This document shows positions 15,444 through 24,094 of a DNA stretch of 64,000 bases, in pieces. Source of the DNA: Caulobacter sp. 602-1 (GTDB lineage Bacteria; Pseudomonadota; Alphaproteobacteria; Caulobacterales; Caulobacteraceae); contig NZ_RRYI01000001.1 in the NCBI RefSeq assembly GCF_003931565.1, positions 930,001 through 994,000 of the forward strand, read 5' to 3'. Each line of letters starts with the position of its first letter. Position 1 is the stretch's first letter. The notes beneath the pieces were generated by a model, which worked only from the letters and a program-made list of their open reading frames with translations, was not told the DNA's origin and ran no database searches. Both the position numbers and the translations under genes were made by a program.

Positions 15444-16069
15444 TGCGCGTCCTGCCCGAGGGCCTGGACGAGGCCCGCCTGTGCCGCGCCTGGATCGTGA
15501 TCCGCGCGGATGGGGCGAGACTTGGCTTCACCGACCACGACCGCGACCTGGTGGTTGACGGCGTGACCTGCCGGGCCGGCGGCGGCTGGAGCCCTGGCGC
15601 GCGTGACACGGCCATCGGCTACGCGCCGGGGCAGGGCGCGGCGCTGGGCGTGCTGGACGACGCCGGGATCACCGAGGCCGACCTGGCGGCGGGGCTTTAT
15701 GACGGCGCGCGGGTCGCCGAACTGCGCGTCGACTGGAGCGCGCCCTACCGCGTCGTGCGCCTGTGGACGGCGACGATCACGGCGGTCAGCCGCGAGGGCG
15801 AGGCGTTCAAGGCCACCCTGGCCGGTCCGCTGGCCGACCTCGACCGGGTGGCGGGACGGACCTTCACGCGGCTCTGCGACGCCCGGCTGGGCGACGCGCG
15901 CTGCGGGATCGCCGCCCCGGCGGGCGCGACCTGCAACAAGCGCTGGGCGACGTGCGTGGGGACGTTCGCCAACGGCGTGAACTTCCGAGGCTTCCCGACC
16001 GCGCCGGGCGAGGACTTCCTGACGCTGTACCCCGTCGAAGGCGAGCGGAACGACGGAGGGCGGCGGTGA
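15443..16069 (+). CDS. GTA gp13, hub protein (DUF2163 / BR0599 family)
   Basis: The 208-residue protein has an N-terminal DUF2163 part (CRAWIVIRADGARLGFTDHD) and a C-terminal BR0599 part (FTRLCDARLGDARCG, then NFRGFPTAPGEDFL). Four Cys near residues 148-175 (LCDA, ARCG, TCNK, ATCV) are spaced like the residues said to hold an iron-sulphur cluster in the Rhodobacter GTA hub (recalled). The stop overlaps the GTG of gp14. Confidence 0.9.
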   Translation: MRVLPEGLDEARLCRAWIVIRADGARLGFTDHDRDLVVDGVTCRAGGGWSPGARDTAIGYAPGQGAALGVLDDAGITEADLAAGLYDGARVAELRVDWSAPYRVVRLWTATITAVSREGEAFKATLAGPLADLDRVAGRTFTRLCDARLGDARCGIAAPAGATCNKRWATCVGTFANGVNFRGFPTAPGEDFLTLYPVEGERNDGGRR

Positions 16070-16605
16070 GTGGCGCGGCTAGATGCTCCCCCGCGATGCG
16101 GGGGAGCTGTCGCGAAGCGACTGAGGGGGCTAATGCGGCCTCGTTCCAGCTGGCCCCCTCCGGCCCTCTGGGCCACCTCCCCCGCATCGCGGGGGAGGAA
16201 CTGGTTGCACACACCCGCCTCTGGCTCGGCACGCCCTATCGCCACCAGGCCTCCACGCGCGGCGCGGGCTGCGACTGCCTGGGCCTGGTCCGCGGCGTCT
16301 GGCGCGCCTTGCATGGCGCCGAGCCCGAACCGCCGCCGCCCTATCGCCCGGACTGGGCCGAGACCGGCGGCCGCGAACTGCTGCTCGAGGCCTTTTCCCG
16401 CTGGCTTATCCCCCTCGATACGCCCGAACCCGGCGACGTCCTGGTCTTCCGCATGGCCCCCGGCGCGGTCGCCAAGCACTGCGCGATCCAGTCCGGTCCC
16501 GACCGCATGATCCACGCCTATTGGGGGCGTGCCTGCGTCGAGAGCGTCCTGGGCCGCTGGTGGCGCGAGCGGCTGGCGGCCGTCTTCCGCTTCCCCGCAA
16601 ACTGA
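16066..16605 (+). CDS. GTA gp14, NlpC/P60 cell-wall peptidase with an in-frame repeat insert
   Basis: The 179-residue peptidase has WLGTPYRHQAS, the catalytic Cys in GCDCLGLVRG (Cys71) and a His in VAKHCAIQ, and is thought to open peptidoglycan for DNA entry. GTG 16066 overlaps the gp13 stop by 4 bp. Codons from about residue 6 to 45 are read from a B-family REPIN (16081-16199). No ATG, GTG or TTG lies in frame between the repeat and WLGTPYRHQ, so translation must begin before or inside the repeat (ATG 16096 is the other option). Confidence 0.88.
   Translation: MSGAARCSPAMRGSCREATEGANAASFQLAPSGPLGHLPRIAGEELVAHTRLWLGTPYRHQASTRGAGCDCLGLVRGVWRALHGAEPEPPPPYRPDWAETGGRELLLEAFSRWLIPLDTPEPGDVLVFRMAPGAVAKHCAIQSGPDRMIHAYWGRACVESVLGRWWRERLAAVFRFPAN
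16081..16199. repeat. B-family REPIN inside the gp14 coding sequence
   Basis: The same two arms as at 10594-10717 occur here in the opposite orientation: CTCCCCCGCGATGCGGGGGAG with CTGTCGCGAAGCGAC, a short spacer, then GGCCCTCTGGGCC with CTCCCCCGCATCGCGGGGGAG. The element is about 119-120 bp, a multiple of three within error, and leaves the frame open with no stop codon. Confidence 0.9.
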
Positions 16606-16615
16606 AGGAGGCCGC

Positions 16616-19600
16616 ATGGCCCAGGTGATCCTCTCCAGTGTCGGCGCGGCGATCGGCGGGCCGATCGGGGCCGTGGCCGGCGCGGCGCTGGGCGCGATGG
16701 TCGATCAGGCGGCGATCAACGCTCTGAGTCCCGCGCGCCAGGTCGGGCCGCGCATCCTCGAGCTGCGCCTGACCGGCGCTGCCGAGGGCGCGGCGCTGCC
16801 CTGTGTGTTCGGCCGCGCCCGCGTCGGCGGCCAGGTGATCTGGGCCGCCCGTTTCCGCGAGAAGCGGGTCGAGGGCCGGGTCGGCGGCTCCAAGGGCCAG
16901 AAGACCGCCAGCTACGCCTACAGTCTGTCGTTCGCCGTCGCCGTGGCTGAGGGTCCGATCGACGGTCTGGGCCGCGTCTGGGCCGACGGCAAGGTCATGG
17001 ACATGACCGGCGTGACGATGCGCCTGCATCGCGGGACCGAGGATCAGGAGCCCGACCCGCTGATCGCCGCCATCGAGGGCGAGGCCCCGGCCTATCGCGG
17101 CGTCGCCTATGTCGTGTTCGAGGACCTGCCGCTGGAGTCCTTCGGCAATCGCCCGCCGCAGCTGTCGTTCGAGGTGTTCCGCCGGCCGCGCGCGCCCGGG
17201 ACCCTTGGCCTGGAGGAGCGGCTGAAGGGCGTGTGCCTGATCCCCGGGGCGGGCGAGTTCGTCTACGCCACCGAGGCGGTTCTCCGCCGCGAGGGCCTGA
17301 CCCGCGCGGCCTCCGAGAGCGTCCACAACGCCGAGGGGCGGCCGGACCTGGTCGTGGCCCTGGATCAACTTCAGGCCCAGCTGCCGGCCGTCGACCACGT
17401 GACCCTGGTGGTGGCCTGGTTCGGGACCGACCTGCGCTGCGGCCAGTGCGAGATCCGCCCCGGCGTCGAGCAGGCGGCCAAGGACACCCTGCCGATCGCC
17501 TGGAGCGTGGCGGGCGTCGAGCGCTCCGGCGCGCACCTGATCTCCCTGAAGAATGACGCTCCGGCCTATGGCGGCACGCCGGCCGACGCGGTGGTGCTGC
17601 AGGCGATCGCCGAGCTGAAGCGGCGCGGGCTGAAGGTGACGCTCTATCCGTTCATCCTGATGGACACGCCCACCTATCCGTGGCGCGGCCGGATCAGCTG
17701 CGCGGCGGGCGCGGACGGGACGGCGGCGGCGACCAGCCAGGTGAACGCCTTCTTCGACGGTGAGTGGGGCTTGCGGCGGATGGTGCTGCACCAGGCTAAC
17801 CTGGCGGTTCAGGCCGGCGGGGTCGACGGCTTCATCATCGGCTCGGAGCTGCGGGGCCTGACCACCGTGCGCGGCGCGGGCGGGACCTATCCGGCGGTCG
17901 CGAAGCTGAAGAGCCTGGCCGCCGAGGTCCGCGCCGTCGTCGGTCCCACGACCAAGCTGGGCTACGCGGCCGACTGGAGCGAGTATTTCGGCCACCAGCC
18001 GGGCGGCGGTCACGCGGTGTTCCACCTCGACCCGCTGTGGGCCGACCCGAACATCGATTTCGTCGGCGTCGACTGGTATCCGCCGGTCACCGACTGGCGC
18101 GACGGCGACGCCCATCTCGACGCGGAGGCCGGGTTCCTGGGGCCGCGCGATCCGGCCTATCTGCGGGCCGGGCTGACGGGCGGCGAGAGCTTCGACTGGT
18201 TCTACGCCAGCCCCGCCGATCGCGACGCCCAGGTCCGCGCGCCGATCACCGACGGCGCCCATGGCGAGCCGTGGATCTGGCGGGCCAAGGACCTCAAGTC
18301 GTGGTGGAGCAACCCGCATCACGACCGGCCGGGCGGCGTGCGCTCGGCCACGCCCACGGCCTGGATCCCGATGTCCAAGCCGATCCGCCTGACCGAGTTC
18401 GGCTGCCCCGCCGTCGACAAGGGCGCCAACGCCCCGAACCTGTTCGTCGATCCCAAGAGCGCCGAGAGCGCCCTGCCGCCGTACTCGACCGGCGAGCGCG
18501 ACGACTTTGGCCAGCGGCGCTATCTGGAGACCGTGCTGGCCTGGCTGGAGGAGCCGGCCGCCAATCCCGTCTCGCCGCTCTATGGCGGGCCGATGATCGA
18601 GAGCGCCAGCGCCTGGTGCTGGGACGCGCGGCCGTTCCCCGACTTCCCCGCGCGCGCCGACGTCTGGAGCGACGGCGACAACTGGACCCTGGGCCACTGG
18701 CTGACCGGCCGGGCCGGCGTCGCGCCGCTGCCCGAACTGATCGAGGCCCTGGGCGCGCGGGCCGGCGTGGCGATCGATCCGGGCGAGGCGGGCGGGAGCG
18801 TTGGTGGCTATGTCGTCGACCGGCCGATGCGGCTGCGCGACGCGCTCACGCCCCTGACCGAGGCCTTCGCCCTGGATCCGGTCGAGCGCGGCGATCATGT
18901 GAAGATGCTGGCCCGCGCGGGCCGCGCCGTCGGGGCGCTGATCGAGGACGATCTGGCCCGGCCCGACGACGCGCCCCGCGAGACGCAGACCCGCACGCTG
19001 GACCCCGCCGCCGAAGCTCTGCGCCTGCGGTTCCTGGACGCCGCCCGCGACTACCAGGTCGGGGCGCTGGTCGTGCGTCGCGAGGCCGGGCAGGGGACGC
19101 GCGACGCCGACGCCCCGATCGTGCTGGCGGCGTCGGAGGCCGAAGCCGTCGCCCACCGGATGCTGGCCGCCGACGCGGCCGCGCGGCGCTCGCGGATCGT
19201 GCATCTGTCGCCTTCAGCCGGCCTGCGGATCGAGGCCGGCGATCGCCTGGCCCTGGACGGAGAGACCTGGCGGGTCCAACGGCTGGATCTCGACGAGCGG
19301 CCGCGCGCCACCCTGGTCCCGACCCTGGCCGAGATCGGCGTGGGCGGCGGCGTCGACTGGACGCCCGCCCCGCCGCGCGACCCGCCGTCGCCGCCGCTGG
19401 TCCACGTGCTGGACCTGCCGGCCGACGGGGCGGTGACCGATGACCCGAGACCATGGGTCGCCGCCGCGAGCGAGCCGTGGCGGCCTCTGGAGATCCATGC
19501 CGGCGCCGGAGTTGAGACCCTGACGCTCCGCGCCCGCGTCGCCAGCCCGGCCACCCTGGGTGAGACGCTGTCGGACCTGCCGCCGGCCTCGCCGCATCGC

Positions 19601-20302
19601 CTGGACCGCGCGGGCGTCCTGACGGTGCGCCTGGAGGGCCGGAGTCTGGCCTCCGCCCCGCTGGCCGCCGTGCTGGCCGGCGACAACGCCCTGGCTGTCC
19701 GCGCCCCGTCCGGCGACTGGGAGGTGATCGCCTTCCAGGCCGCCGAGCTGGTCGCGCCGGACGTCTGGCGGCTCTCGGGCCTTCTGCGCGGCCAGCGCGA
19801 CGGCGCGGCGAGCGAGGTCGTCATCCCCACCGGCGCTCCGACCGTGCTGCTGGACGCGGCGGTGGTCCGACTGGACGTCGCCGCCTTCGAGCGCGGGACG
19901 CCGCTGGTCGTCCGCGCCGCGCCGGCGGGCGGTCCGCCCTCGGGGCCGGCGATGACGGAAGTGTCGACGACCTGGGACGGCCGCGCCCTGAGTCCGCTGG
20001 CGCCGGCTCACCTGCGCAAGCGCGTGGTCGGCGGCGATCTGCGCTTGGCCTGGATCCGCCGCGCGCGGCTGGGCGGCGACGTCTGGGAGGGCGAGGTCCC
20101 CTTGAGCGAGGGCGTCGAGCGCTATCGCGTGCGGGTGCTGGACGGCGGGGCGGTGCTGCGCGAGGCGGAGGTTCCGGAGCCGGCCTTCGTCTACACCGCC
20201 ACCATGCGGACCGCCGACGCGCCGTCGGCGGGCGCGCGGATCGAGGTGACCCAGGGCTCGTCGCTTTACGGTTGGGGCGTCCCCGCGACGACAGGTCTGT
20301 GA
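16616..20302 (+). CDS. GTA gp15, host-specificity/megatron tail protein with TIM-barrel domain
   Basis: The 1228-residue product is the central baseplate fibre protein. GAAGGAG sits 5 bp before ATG 16616. It opens with a Gly/Ala-rich hydrophobic segment (SVGAAIGGPIGAVAGAALGA), then an early tail domain (LPCVFGRARVGGQVIW). The GTA TIM-barrel-like domain lies around residues 430-700 (GYAADWSEYFGHQPGGG, IDFVGVDWYPPV, RLTEFGCPAVDKG). It ends with beta-rich phage tail domains. It is likely to contact the recipient cell and closes the cluster. Confidence 0.93.
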   Translation: MAQVILSSVGAAIGGPIGAVAGAALGAMVDQAAINALSPARQVGPRILELRLTGAAEGAALPCVFGRARVGGQVIWAARFREKRVEGRVGGSKGQKTASYAYSLSFAVAVAEGPIDGLGRVWADGKVMDMTGVTMRLHRGTEDQEPDPLIAAIEGEAPAYRGVAYVVFEDLPLESFGNRPPQLSFEVFRRPRAPGTLGLEERLKGVCLIPGAGEFVYATEAVLRREGLTRAASESVHNAEGRPDLVVALDQLQAQLPAVDHVTLVVAWFGTDLRCGQCEIRPGVEQAAKDTLPIAWSVAGVERSGAHLISLKNDAPAYGGTPADAVVLQAIAELKRRGLKVTLYPFILMDTPTYPWRGRISCAAGADGTAAATSQVNAFFDGEWGLRRMVLHQANLAVQAGGVDGFIIGSELRGLTTVRGAGGTYPAVAKLKSLAAEVRAVVGPTTKLGYAADWSEYFGHQPGGGHAVFHLDPLWADPNIDFVGVDWYPPVTDWRDGDAHLDAEAGFLGPRDPAYLRAGLTGGESFDWFYASPADRDAQVRAPITDGAHGEPWIWRAKDLKSWWSNPHHDRPGGVRSATPTAWIPMSKPIRLTEFGCPAVDKGANAPNLFVDPKSAESALPPYSTGERDDFGQRRYLETVLAWLEEPAANPVSPLYGGPMIESASAWCWDARPFPDFPARADVWSDGDNWTLGHWLTGRAGVAPLPELIEALGARAGVAIDPGEAGGSVGGYVVDRPMRLRDALTPLTEAFALDPVERGDHVKMLARAGRAVGALIEDDLARPDDAPRETQTRTLDPAAEALRLRFLDAARDYQVGALVVRREAGQGTRDADAPIVLAASEAEAVAHRMLAADAAARRSRIVHLSPSAGLRIEAGDRLALDGETWRVQRLDLDERPRATLVPTLAEIGVGGGVDWTPAPPRDPPSPPLVHVLDLPADGAVTDDPRPWVAAASEPWRPLEIHAGAGVETLTLRARVASPATLGETLSDLPPASPHRLDRAGVLTVRLEGRSLASAPLAAVLAGDNALAVRAPSGDWEVIAFQAAELVAPDVWRLSGLLRGQRDGAASEVVIPTGAPTVLLDAAVVRLDVAAFERGTPLVVRAAPAGGPPSGPAMTEVSTTWDGRALSPLAPAHLRKRVVGGDLRLAWIRRARLGGDVWEGEVPLSEGVERYRVRVLDGGAVLREAEVPEPAFVYTATMRTADAPSAGARIEVTQGSSLYGWGVPATTGL

Positions 20303-20405
20303 TAAATTAGCCACATGGGGCCTTGCGCGCCGCGCTGGACGTTCTAGATGGAGGGCGGTAACCCAACCTCCCGTTTCTTGGGCCTATTTCTGCAGAGGAT
20401 ACTCC

Positions 20406-21341
20406 TTGGCGCGCGACCCCTATCAGGAACTCGGCGTTTCCCGCACCGCGACCGCGGACGAGATCCGCAAGGCGTTCCGCAAGCTCGCCAAGCAGCATCA
20501 CCCGGACGCCAATCCGGGGGACAAGAAGGCGGAAGAGAAGTTCAAGCAGGTCAGCGCCGCCTTCGACATCGTCGGCGACGCCGAGAAGCGCAAGAAGTTC
20601 GACCTGGGCCAGATCGACGCCGACGGTCGCGAGACCATGCGCGGCTTCGGCGGCCAGCCCGGCAACGGCCCGTTCAACGCCGGCGGCTTCGGTCGCGGCG
20701 GCTTCCACCGGGACGAGGGGCCGGAGATCGACCTCTCGGACCTGTTCGGCGGCATGTTCGGCGGCGCCCAGGCCGGCGGACGCGGCCCGTTCGGCGGCGG
20801 GGCCGCGGGCGGCTTCTCGTCCAGGGGCGCGGACATCAAGGCCCGTCTCGACATCGACCTGGAAGACGCCATCAAGGGCGGCAAGAAGCGCGTGGCCTTC
20901 TCGGACGGCCGCACGATCGACGTCACCATCCCGACCGGCGCCCAGGAAGGCCAGACTCTGCGTCTGAAGGGCCAGGGCAGTCCGGGCCGCGGCGGCCAGG
21001 GCGACGCGCTGATCGAGCTCTCGATCAAGCCGCACCCGATCTATCGCCGCGAGGGCGACGCCCTGGTCATGGACCTGCCGATCTCGATCCCCGACGCGGT
21101 GCTGGGCGGCAAGGTCGAGGCCCCGACCCCGGACGGCAATGTGATGCTGAACGTGCCCAAGGGCAGCAACAGCGGCCAGACGCTTCGCCTGAAGGGCCGC
21201 GGCATGCCCGACGCCAAGGGCAAGCGCGGCGACCTGCTGGCCAAGCTGGTGGTGACCCTGCCGGAGACGGTCGACCCGGACCTGGAAAAGTTCGCCCAGG
21301 CCTGGCGGGATCAGAAGCCCTACACGCCGAAGCGGAAGTAG
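20406..21341 (+). CDS. DnaJ-class (CbpA-like) co-chaperone
   Basis: The 311-residue type II J-protein starts at TTG 20406. The J domain covers residues 1-65 with the HPD motif (KQHHPDANPG). A Gly/Phe-rich linker (about 75-145) follows, then two beta-barrel substrate-binding domains with TLRLKGQGSPGRGGQGD and TLRLKGRGMPDAKGKRGD. There are no CxxCxGxG zinc motifs. It stimulates DnaK ATPase. The gap from the GTA end (103 bp) suggests its own promoter. Confidence 0.92.
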   Translation: MARDPYQELGVSRTATADEIRKAFRKLAKQHHPDANPGDKKAEEKFKQVSAAFDIVGDAEKRKKFDLGQIDADGRETMRGFGGQPGNGPFNAGGFGRGGFHRDEGPEIDLSDLFGGMFGGAQAGGRGPFGGGAAGGFSSRGADIKARLDIDLEDAIKGGKKRVAFSDGRTIDVTIPTGAQEGQTLRLKGQGSPGRGGQGDALIELSIKPHPIYRREGDALVMDLPISIPDAVLGGKVEAPTPDGNVMLNVPKGSNSGQTLRLKGRGMPDAKGKRGDLLAKLVVTLPETVDPDLEKFAQAWRDQKPYTPKRK

Positions 21342-21486
21342 GCGACTGATCGCGATGCGACCGGTCGCGACGGAACTTGGCCGCGTCGTTCGTTCCAGGC
21401 GTGTCCGGTCGTGACAGAACGTCGCAGCCCGTTCATAACCCGGACGTTCAGTCTCCATTCAGCCGCGACCCGTTAGACCGGAGAGC

Positions 21487-21813
21487 ATGAAAACGATCCG
21501 CGCCATCATCGTCGCCGCCGCGCTGGCCGCAGCCCTACCGGGCGCGGCGTGGGCGCAGCGTCATGACCGAGGTCCCGACTCGCTGGGCGCCGACTGGCGC
21601 GCGCAGTCGGACCAGGCCCGGGGCGGCGTGCAGTCGGGCCAGCTGGTGCCGCTGTCGCGGGTGATCGACATGATCGGCCGCCGCGTGCCCGGCCGCGTGC
21701 TGGACGCCGGCCTGGAAGGCTCGAACTATCGCGTGCGCTGGGCCGCCGCCGACGGCCGCCGCATCGACTTCATCGTCGACGCGCGCACCGGCCAGATCCT
21801 GAGCGGCGGCTAG
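21487..21813 (+). CDS. Secreted PepSY-like protein
   Basis: The 108-residue protein has a signal peptide (residues 1-23, ending AWAQ) and a PepSY-like domain: LVPLSRVIDMIGRRVPGRVL, YRVRWAAADGRRIDFIVDA and the final TGQILS. Small secreted PepSY proteins often precede PhoP/PhoQ- or FeuP/FeuQ-like pairs and tune the kinase, and here it lies 20 bp before such a pair. That regulatory role is inferred from the neighbours. Confidence 0.85.
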   Translation: MKTIRAIIVAAALAAALPGAAWAQRHDRGPDSLGADWRAQSDQARGGVQSGQLVPLSRVIDMIGRRVPGRVLDAGLEGSNYRVRWAAADGRRIDFIVDARTGQILSGG

Positions 21814-21833
21814 ATAGGGTTTAGGAGTCTTCC

Positions 21834-22511
21834 ATGCGTATCCTGCTCGTCGAGGACGATCCCGACCTGTCGCGTCAGCTGAAACTGACCCTGGGCGACG
21901 CCGGCTACGCCGTCGACCACGCCCCGGACGGCGAGGAAGCCCAGTTCCTGGGCGAGACCGAGCCCTATGACGCGGTGATCCTCGACCTGGGCCTGCCCAA
22001 GGTGGACGGGGTGTCGGTGCTGGAGCGCTGGCGCCGCGGCAATGTCGCCACGCCGGTGCTGATCCTGACCGCGCGCGGCGCCTGGAGCGACAAGGTCGCC
22101 GGCTTCGACGCCGGGGCAGACGACTACCTGGCCAAGCCGTTCCACACCGAGGAGCTGCTGGCCCGTCTGCGCGCCCTGCTGCGCCGCTCGGCCGGCCACG
22201 CCGCGCCGTCGCTGTCGTGCGGCGCGCTGCGCCTGGACCCCCGCGCGGCCCGCGCCAGCGTCAACGGCGAGCCGCTGCGCCTGACCTCTCTGGAATACCG
22301 CCTGCTGCACTACATGATGATGCACCAGGGCCGGGTGATCGGCCGCACCGAGCTGGTCGAGCACCTGTACGATCAGGACTTCGACCGCGACAGCAACACC
22401 ATCGAGGTGTTCATCGGCCGTCTGCGCAAGAAGCTGGGCGCCGATCGGATCGAGACCGTCCGGGGCCTGGGCTATCGCCTGGCGCCGCTGCCCGGGGAAG
22501 AGGCCGCCTAA
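21834..22511 (+). CDS. OmpR/PhoB-family response regulator
   Basis: The 225-residue regulator has a receiver domain (acidic EDD at residues 7-9, phosphoacceptor Asp51 in VILDLGLP, Lys in YLAKPF) and a C-terminal winged helix (LTSLEYRLLHYMM, then TIEVFIGRLRKKLG). The composition is like the FeuP/PhoP group of alphaproteobacteria. It sits between the PepSY gene and the kinase gene in one apparent operon; the cognate kinase starts 3 bp after its stop. Confidence 0.93.
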   Translation: MRILLVEDDPDLSRQLKLTLGDAGYAVDHAPDGEEAQFLGETEPYDAVILDLGLPKVDGVSVLERWRRGNVATPVLILTARGAWSDKVAGFDAGADDYLAKPFHTEELLARLRALLRRSAGHAAPSLSCGALRLDPRAARASVNGEPLRLTSLEYRLLHYMMMHQGRVIGRTELVEHLYDQDFDRDSNTIEVFIGRLRKKLGADRIETVRGLGYRLAPLPGEEAA

Positions 22512-22514
22512 ACC

Positions 22515-23894
22515 TTGCTGGACCTGCGCCGCCGTTCGCTGGTCCGCCGCCTGGTCCTGATCGCCGGGATCTGGACCCTGCTGGTCGTGCTGATCGCCGG
22601 GGTGTTCCTGACCGCCCAGTTCCGCAGCGCCGCCATCCGGCGCTTCGACCAGTCGCTGGCCGTGCTGACCGACGACCTCTATGCCGGCTCGACCGTCGAG
22701 GACGGCCAGTTGCGCGCGCCCGTGCTGACCGACATCCGCGCCACCCGCGCCTATTCCGGCCGCTACTGGGTGATCCTGGACAAGTCGCCGGAGGGGGCGA
22801 TGCGGCCGGTCGAGCGTTCGCGCTCGCTGTTCGACAGCGACCTGATGCTGTCGTCCAAGCAGATCGACCGGCTGGACGCCGCCCCGGGCCAGACCCAGTA
22901 CTTCAACATGCGCGGTCCGCAGGACAAGCCGCTGCGCGCCGCCGCCATCCTGGCCCGCCTGCCGGGCTATGCCGACCCGGTGGTGTTCCTGGCCGCGGAG
23001 GACCGCACGCCGATCGACGCCGACGCCGACCGCTTCGCCGGGGTCACGGCCATCGCCCTGACGATCCTGGCTGGCGGCCTGGTGCTGGCGACGGTGGTGC
23101 AGGTGCGGTTCGGCCTCACGCCGCTGTTCCGCCTCCGCCGCGAGGTGGCCGCCGTGCGCCGCGGCAAGGCCGAACGGGTCGACGGGGTCTATCCGGAGGA
23201 GCTGGAGCCGCTGGCTGTCGAGCTGAACGCCCTCCTGGCCCATAACCAGGAGGTCGTCGAGCGCCAGCGCACCCACGTGGGCAACCTGGCCCACGCCCTG
23301 AAGACGCCGCTGTCGGTGATGCTGACCGAGGCCTCCCAGCAGCCCGGCCAGCTGGCCGAGGTGGTCGAGCGTCAGGCCCAGACCATGCGCGAGCAGGTCG
23401 ACCACCATCTGCGCCGGGCCCGGGCCGCCGCCCGCTCGCAGACCTCGGGCGAACGCACGCCGGTCGAGCCGATCCTGGACGAGCTGGCCGTGACCCTGGA
23501 GCGGATCTTCCAGGACAAGGGTGTCGAGATCGACTGGCGCTGCCCAGAGGACCTCTGCTTCCAGGGCGAGAAGCAGGACTTCATGGAGCTGGCGGGCAAT
23601 GTGATGGAAAACGCCGGCAAGTGGTGCAAGGGCCGGATCCGCGCCGAGGCCGCGCCGTCGGGCGAGGCGCGGATGCTGCTGACCGTGGACGACGACGGTC
23701 CCGGCCTGCCGCCCGAGGAGCGCGCCCAGGCCCTCAAGCGAGGGCAGAGACTCGACGAGAACGCGCCCGGATCTGGCTTGGGCCTGTCGATCGTCGATGA
23801 ATTGACCCGCGCCTATGGCGGATCGGTGCTGCTTGGTGAATCGCCCATGGGCGGATTGCGGGTGCGCCTGGACCTTCCCAGGGCCGAAACCTAA
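22515..23894 (+). CDS. Membrane sensor histidine kinase (PhoQ/FeuQ-like)
   Basis: The 459-residue kinase starts at TTG 22515. There are two membrane segments (about 12-35 and 178-198) around a periplasmic sensor domain. The H-box is GNLAHALKTPLSVM with His260, followed by an N-box (AGNVMENAGKWC), G1 (DDDGPGLP) and G2 (GSGLGLSIVDEL). The WC residues in place of the common VKF after the N-box are typical of the PhoQ/FeuQ group. It probably phosphorylates the preceding regulator; the signal is unknown. Confidence 0.92.
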   Translation: MLDLRRRSLVRRLVLIAGIWTLLVVLIAGVFLTAQFRSAAIRRFDQSLAVLTDDLYAGSTVEDGQLRAPVLTDIRATRAYSGRYWVILDKSPEGAMRPVERSRSLFDSDLMLSSKQIDRLDAAPGQTQYFNMRGPQDKPLRAAAILARLPGYADPVVFLAAEDRTPIDADADRFAGVTAIALTILAGGLVLATVVQVRFGLTPLFRLRREVAAVRRGKAERVDGVYPEELEPLAVELNALLAHNQEVVERQRTHVGNLAHALKTPLSVMLTEASQQPGQLAEVVERQAQTMREQVDHHLRRARAAARSQTSGERTPVEPILDELAVTLERIFQDKGVEIDWRCPEDLCFQGEKQDFMELAGNVMENAGKWCKGRIRAEAAPSGEARMLLTVDDDGPGLPPEERAQALKRGQRLDENAPGSGLGLSIVDELTRAYGGSVLLGESPMGGLRVRLDLPRAET

Positions 23895-24094
23895 CTTCCG
23901 GTTGCGTTCAATTGTTACGAGGCGGGCCTGCCATGCACGCGATACCCGTGGCCTAAACTTCTGGTGGATAAAGGCTTTCAAACCGGGACACGCGGTCGCG
24001 CCCGGGGTGAATTTTTCACGATTTCGGAAATCCTTAACCTCGTTCCGAACATGGTTGACGCCTGTCGGAATCGGTTTCTCCGACACGGGGGACC

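Larger units (their letters stand above)
6657..20302 (+). mobile_element. Gene transfer agent (RcGTA/CbGTA-type) structural gene cluster
   Basis: About 13.6 kb of mostly plus-strand head and tail genes follow the order gp1?-gp2-gp3-gp3.5-gp4-gp5-gp6-gp8-gp9-gp10-gp10.1-gp11-gp12-gp13-gp14-gp15. There is no integrase, repressor, replication or lysis gene, which separates it from a prophage. It is interrupted by a DUF559 element, a DUF805 gene and palindromic repeats. GTA particles package random host DNA and deliver it to relatives. Base composition matches the surroundings, as expected for an old, vertically inherited GTA. Confidence 0.92.

Noticed and set aside
2749..16199. CRISPR array made of the palindromic repeats
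   Set aside because: Copies are few, far apart, inverted in pairs and without regular spacers; no cas genes are present.
16406..19204. A 932-codon open frame on the minus strand across gp15
   Set aside because: It is antisense to a clearly coding gene; GC-rich third positions produce long antisense frames. Its sequence is low complexity with no recognisable domain.
6657..20302. Reading the head/tail cluster as a prophage
   Set aside because: No integrase, repressor, replication or lysis genes and no att repeats were seen, and the gene order matches GTA clusters.
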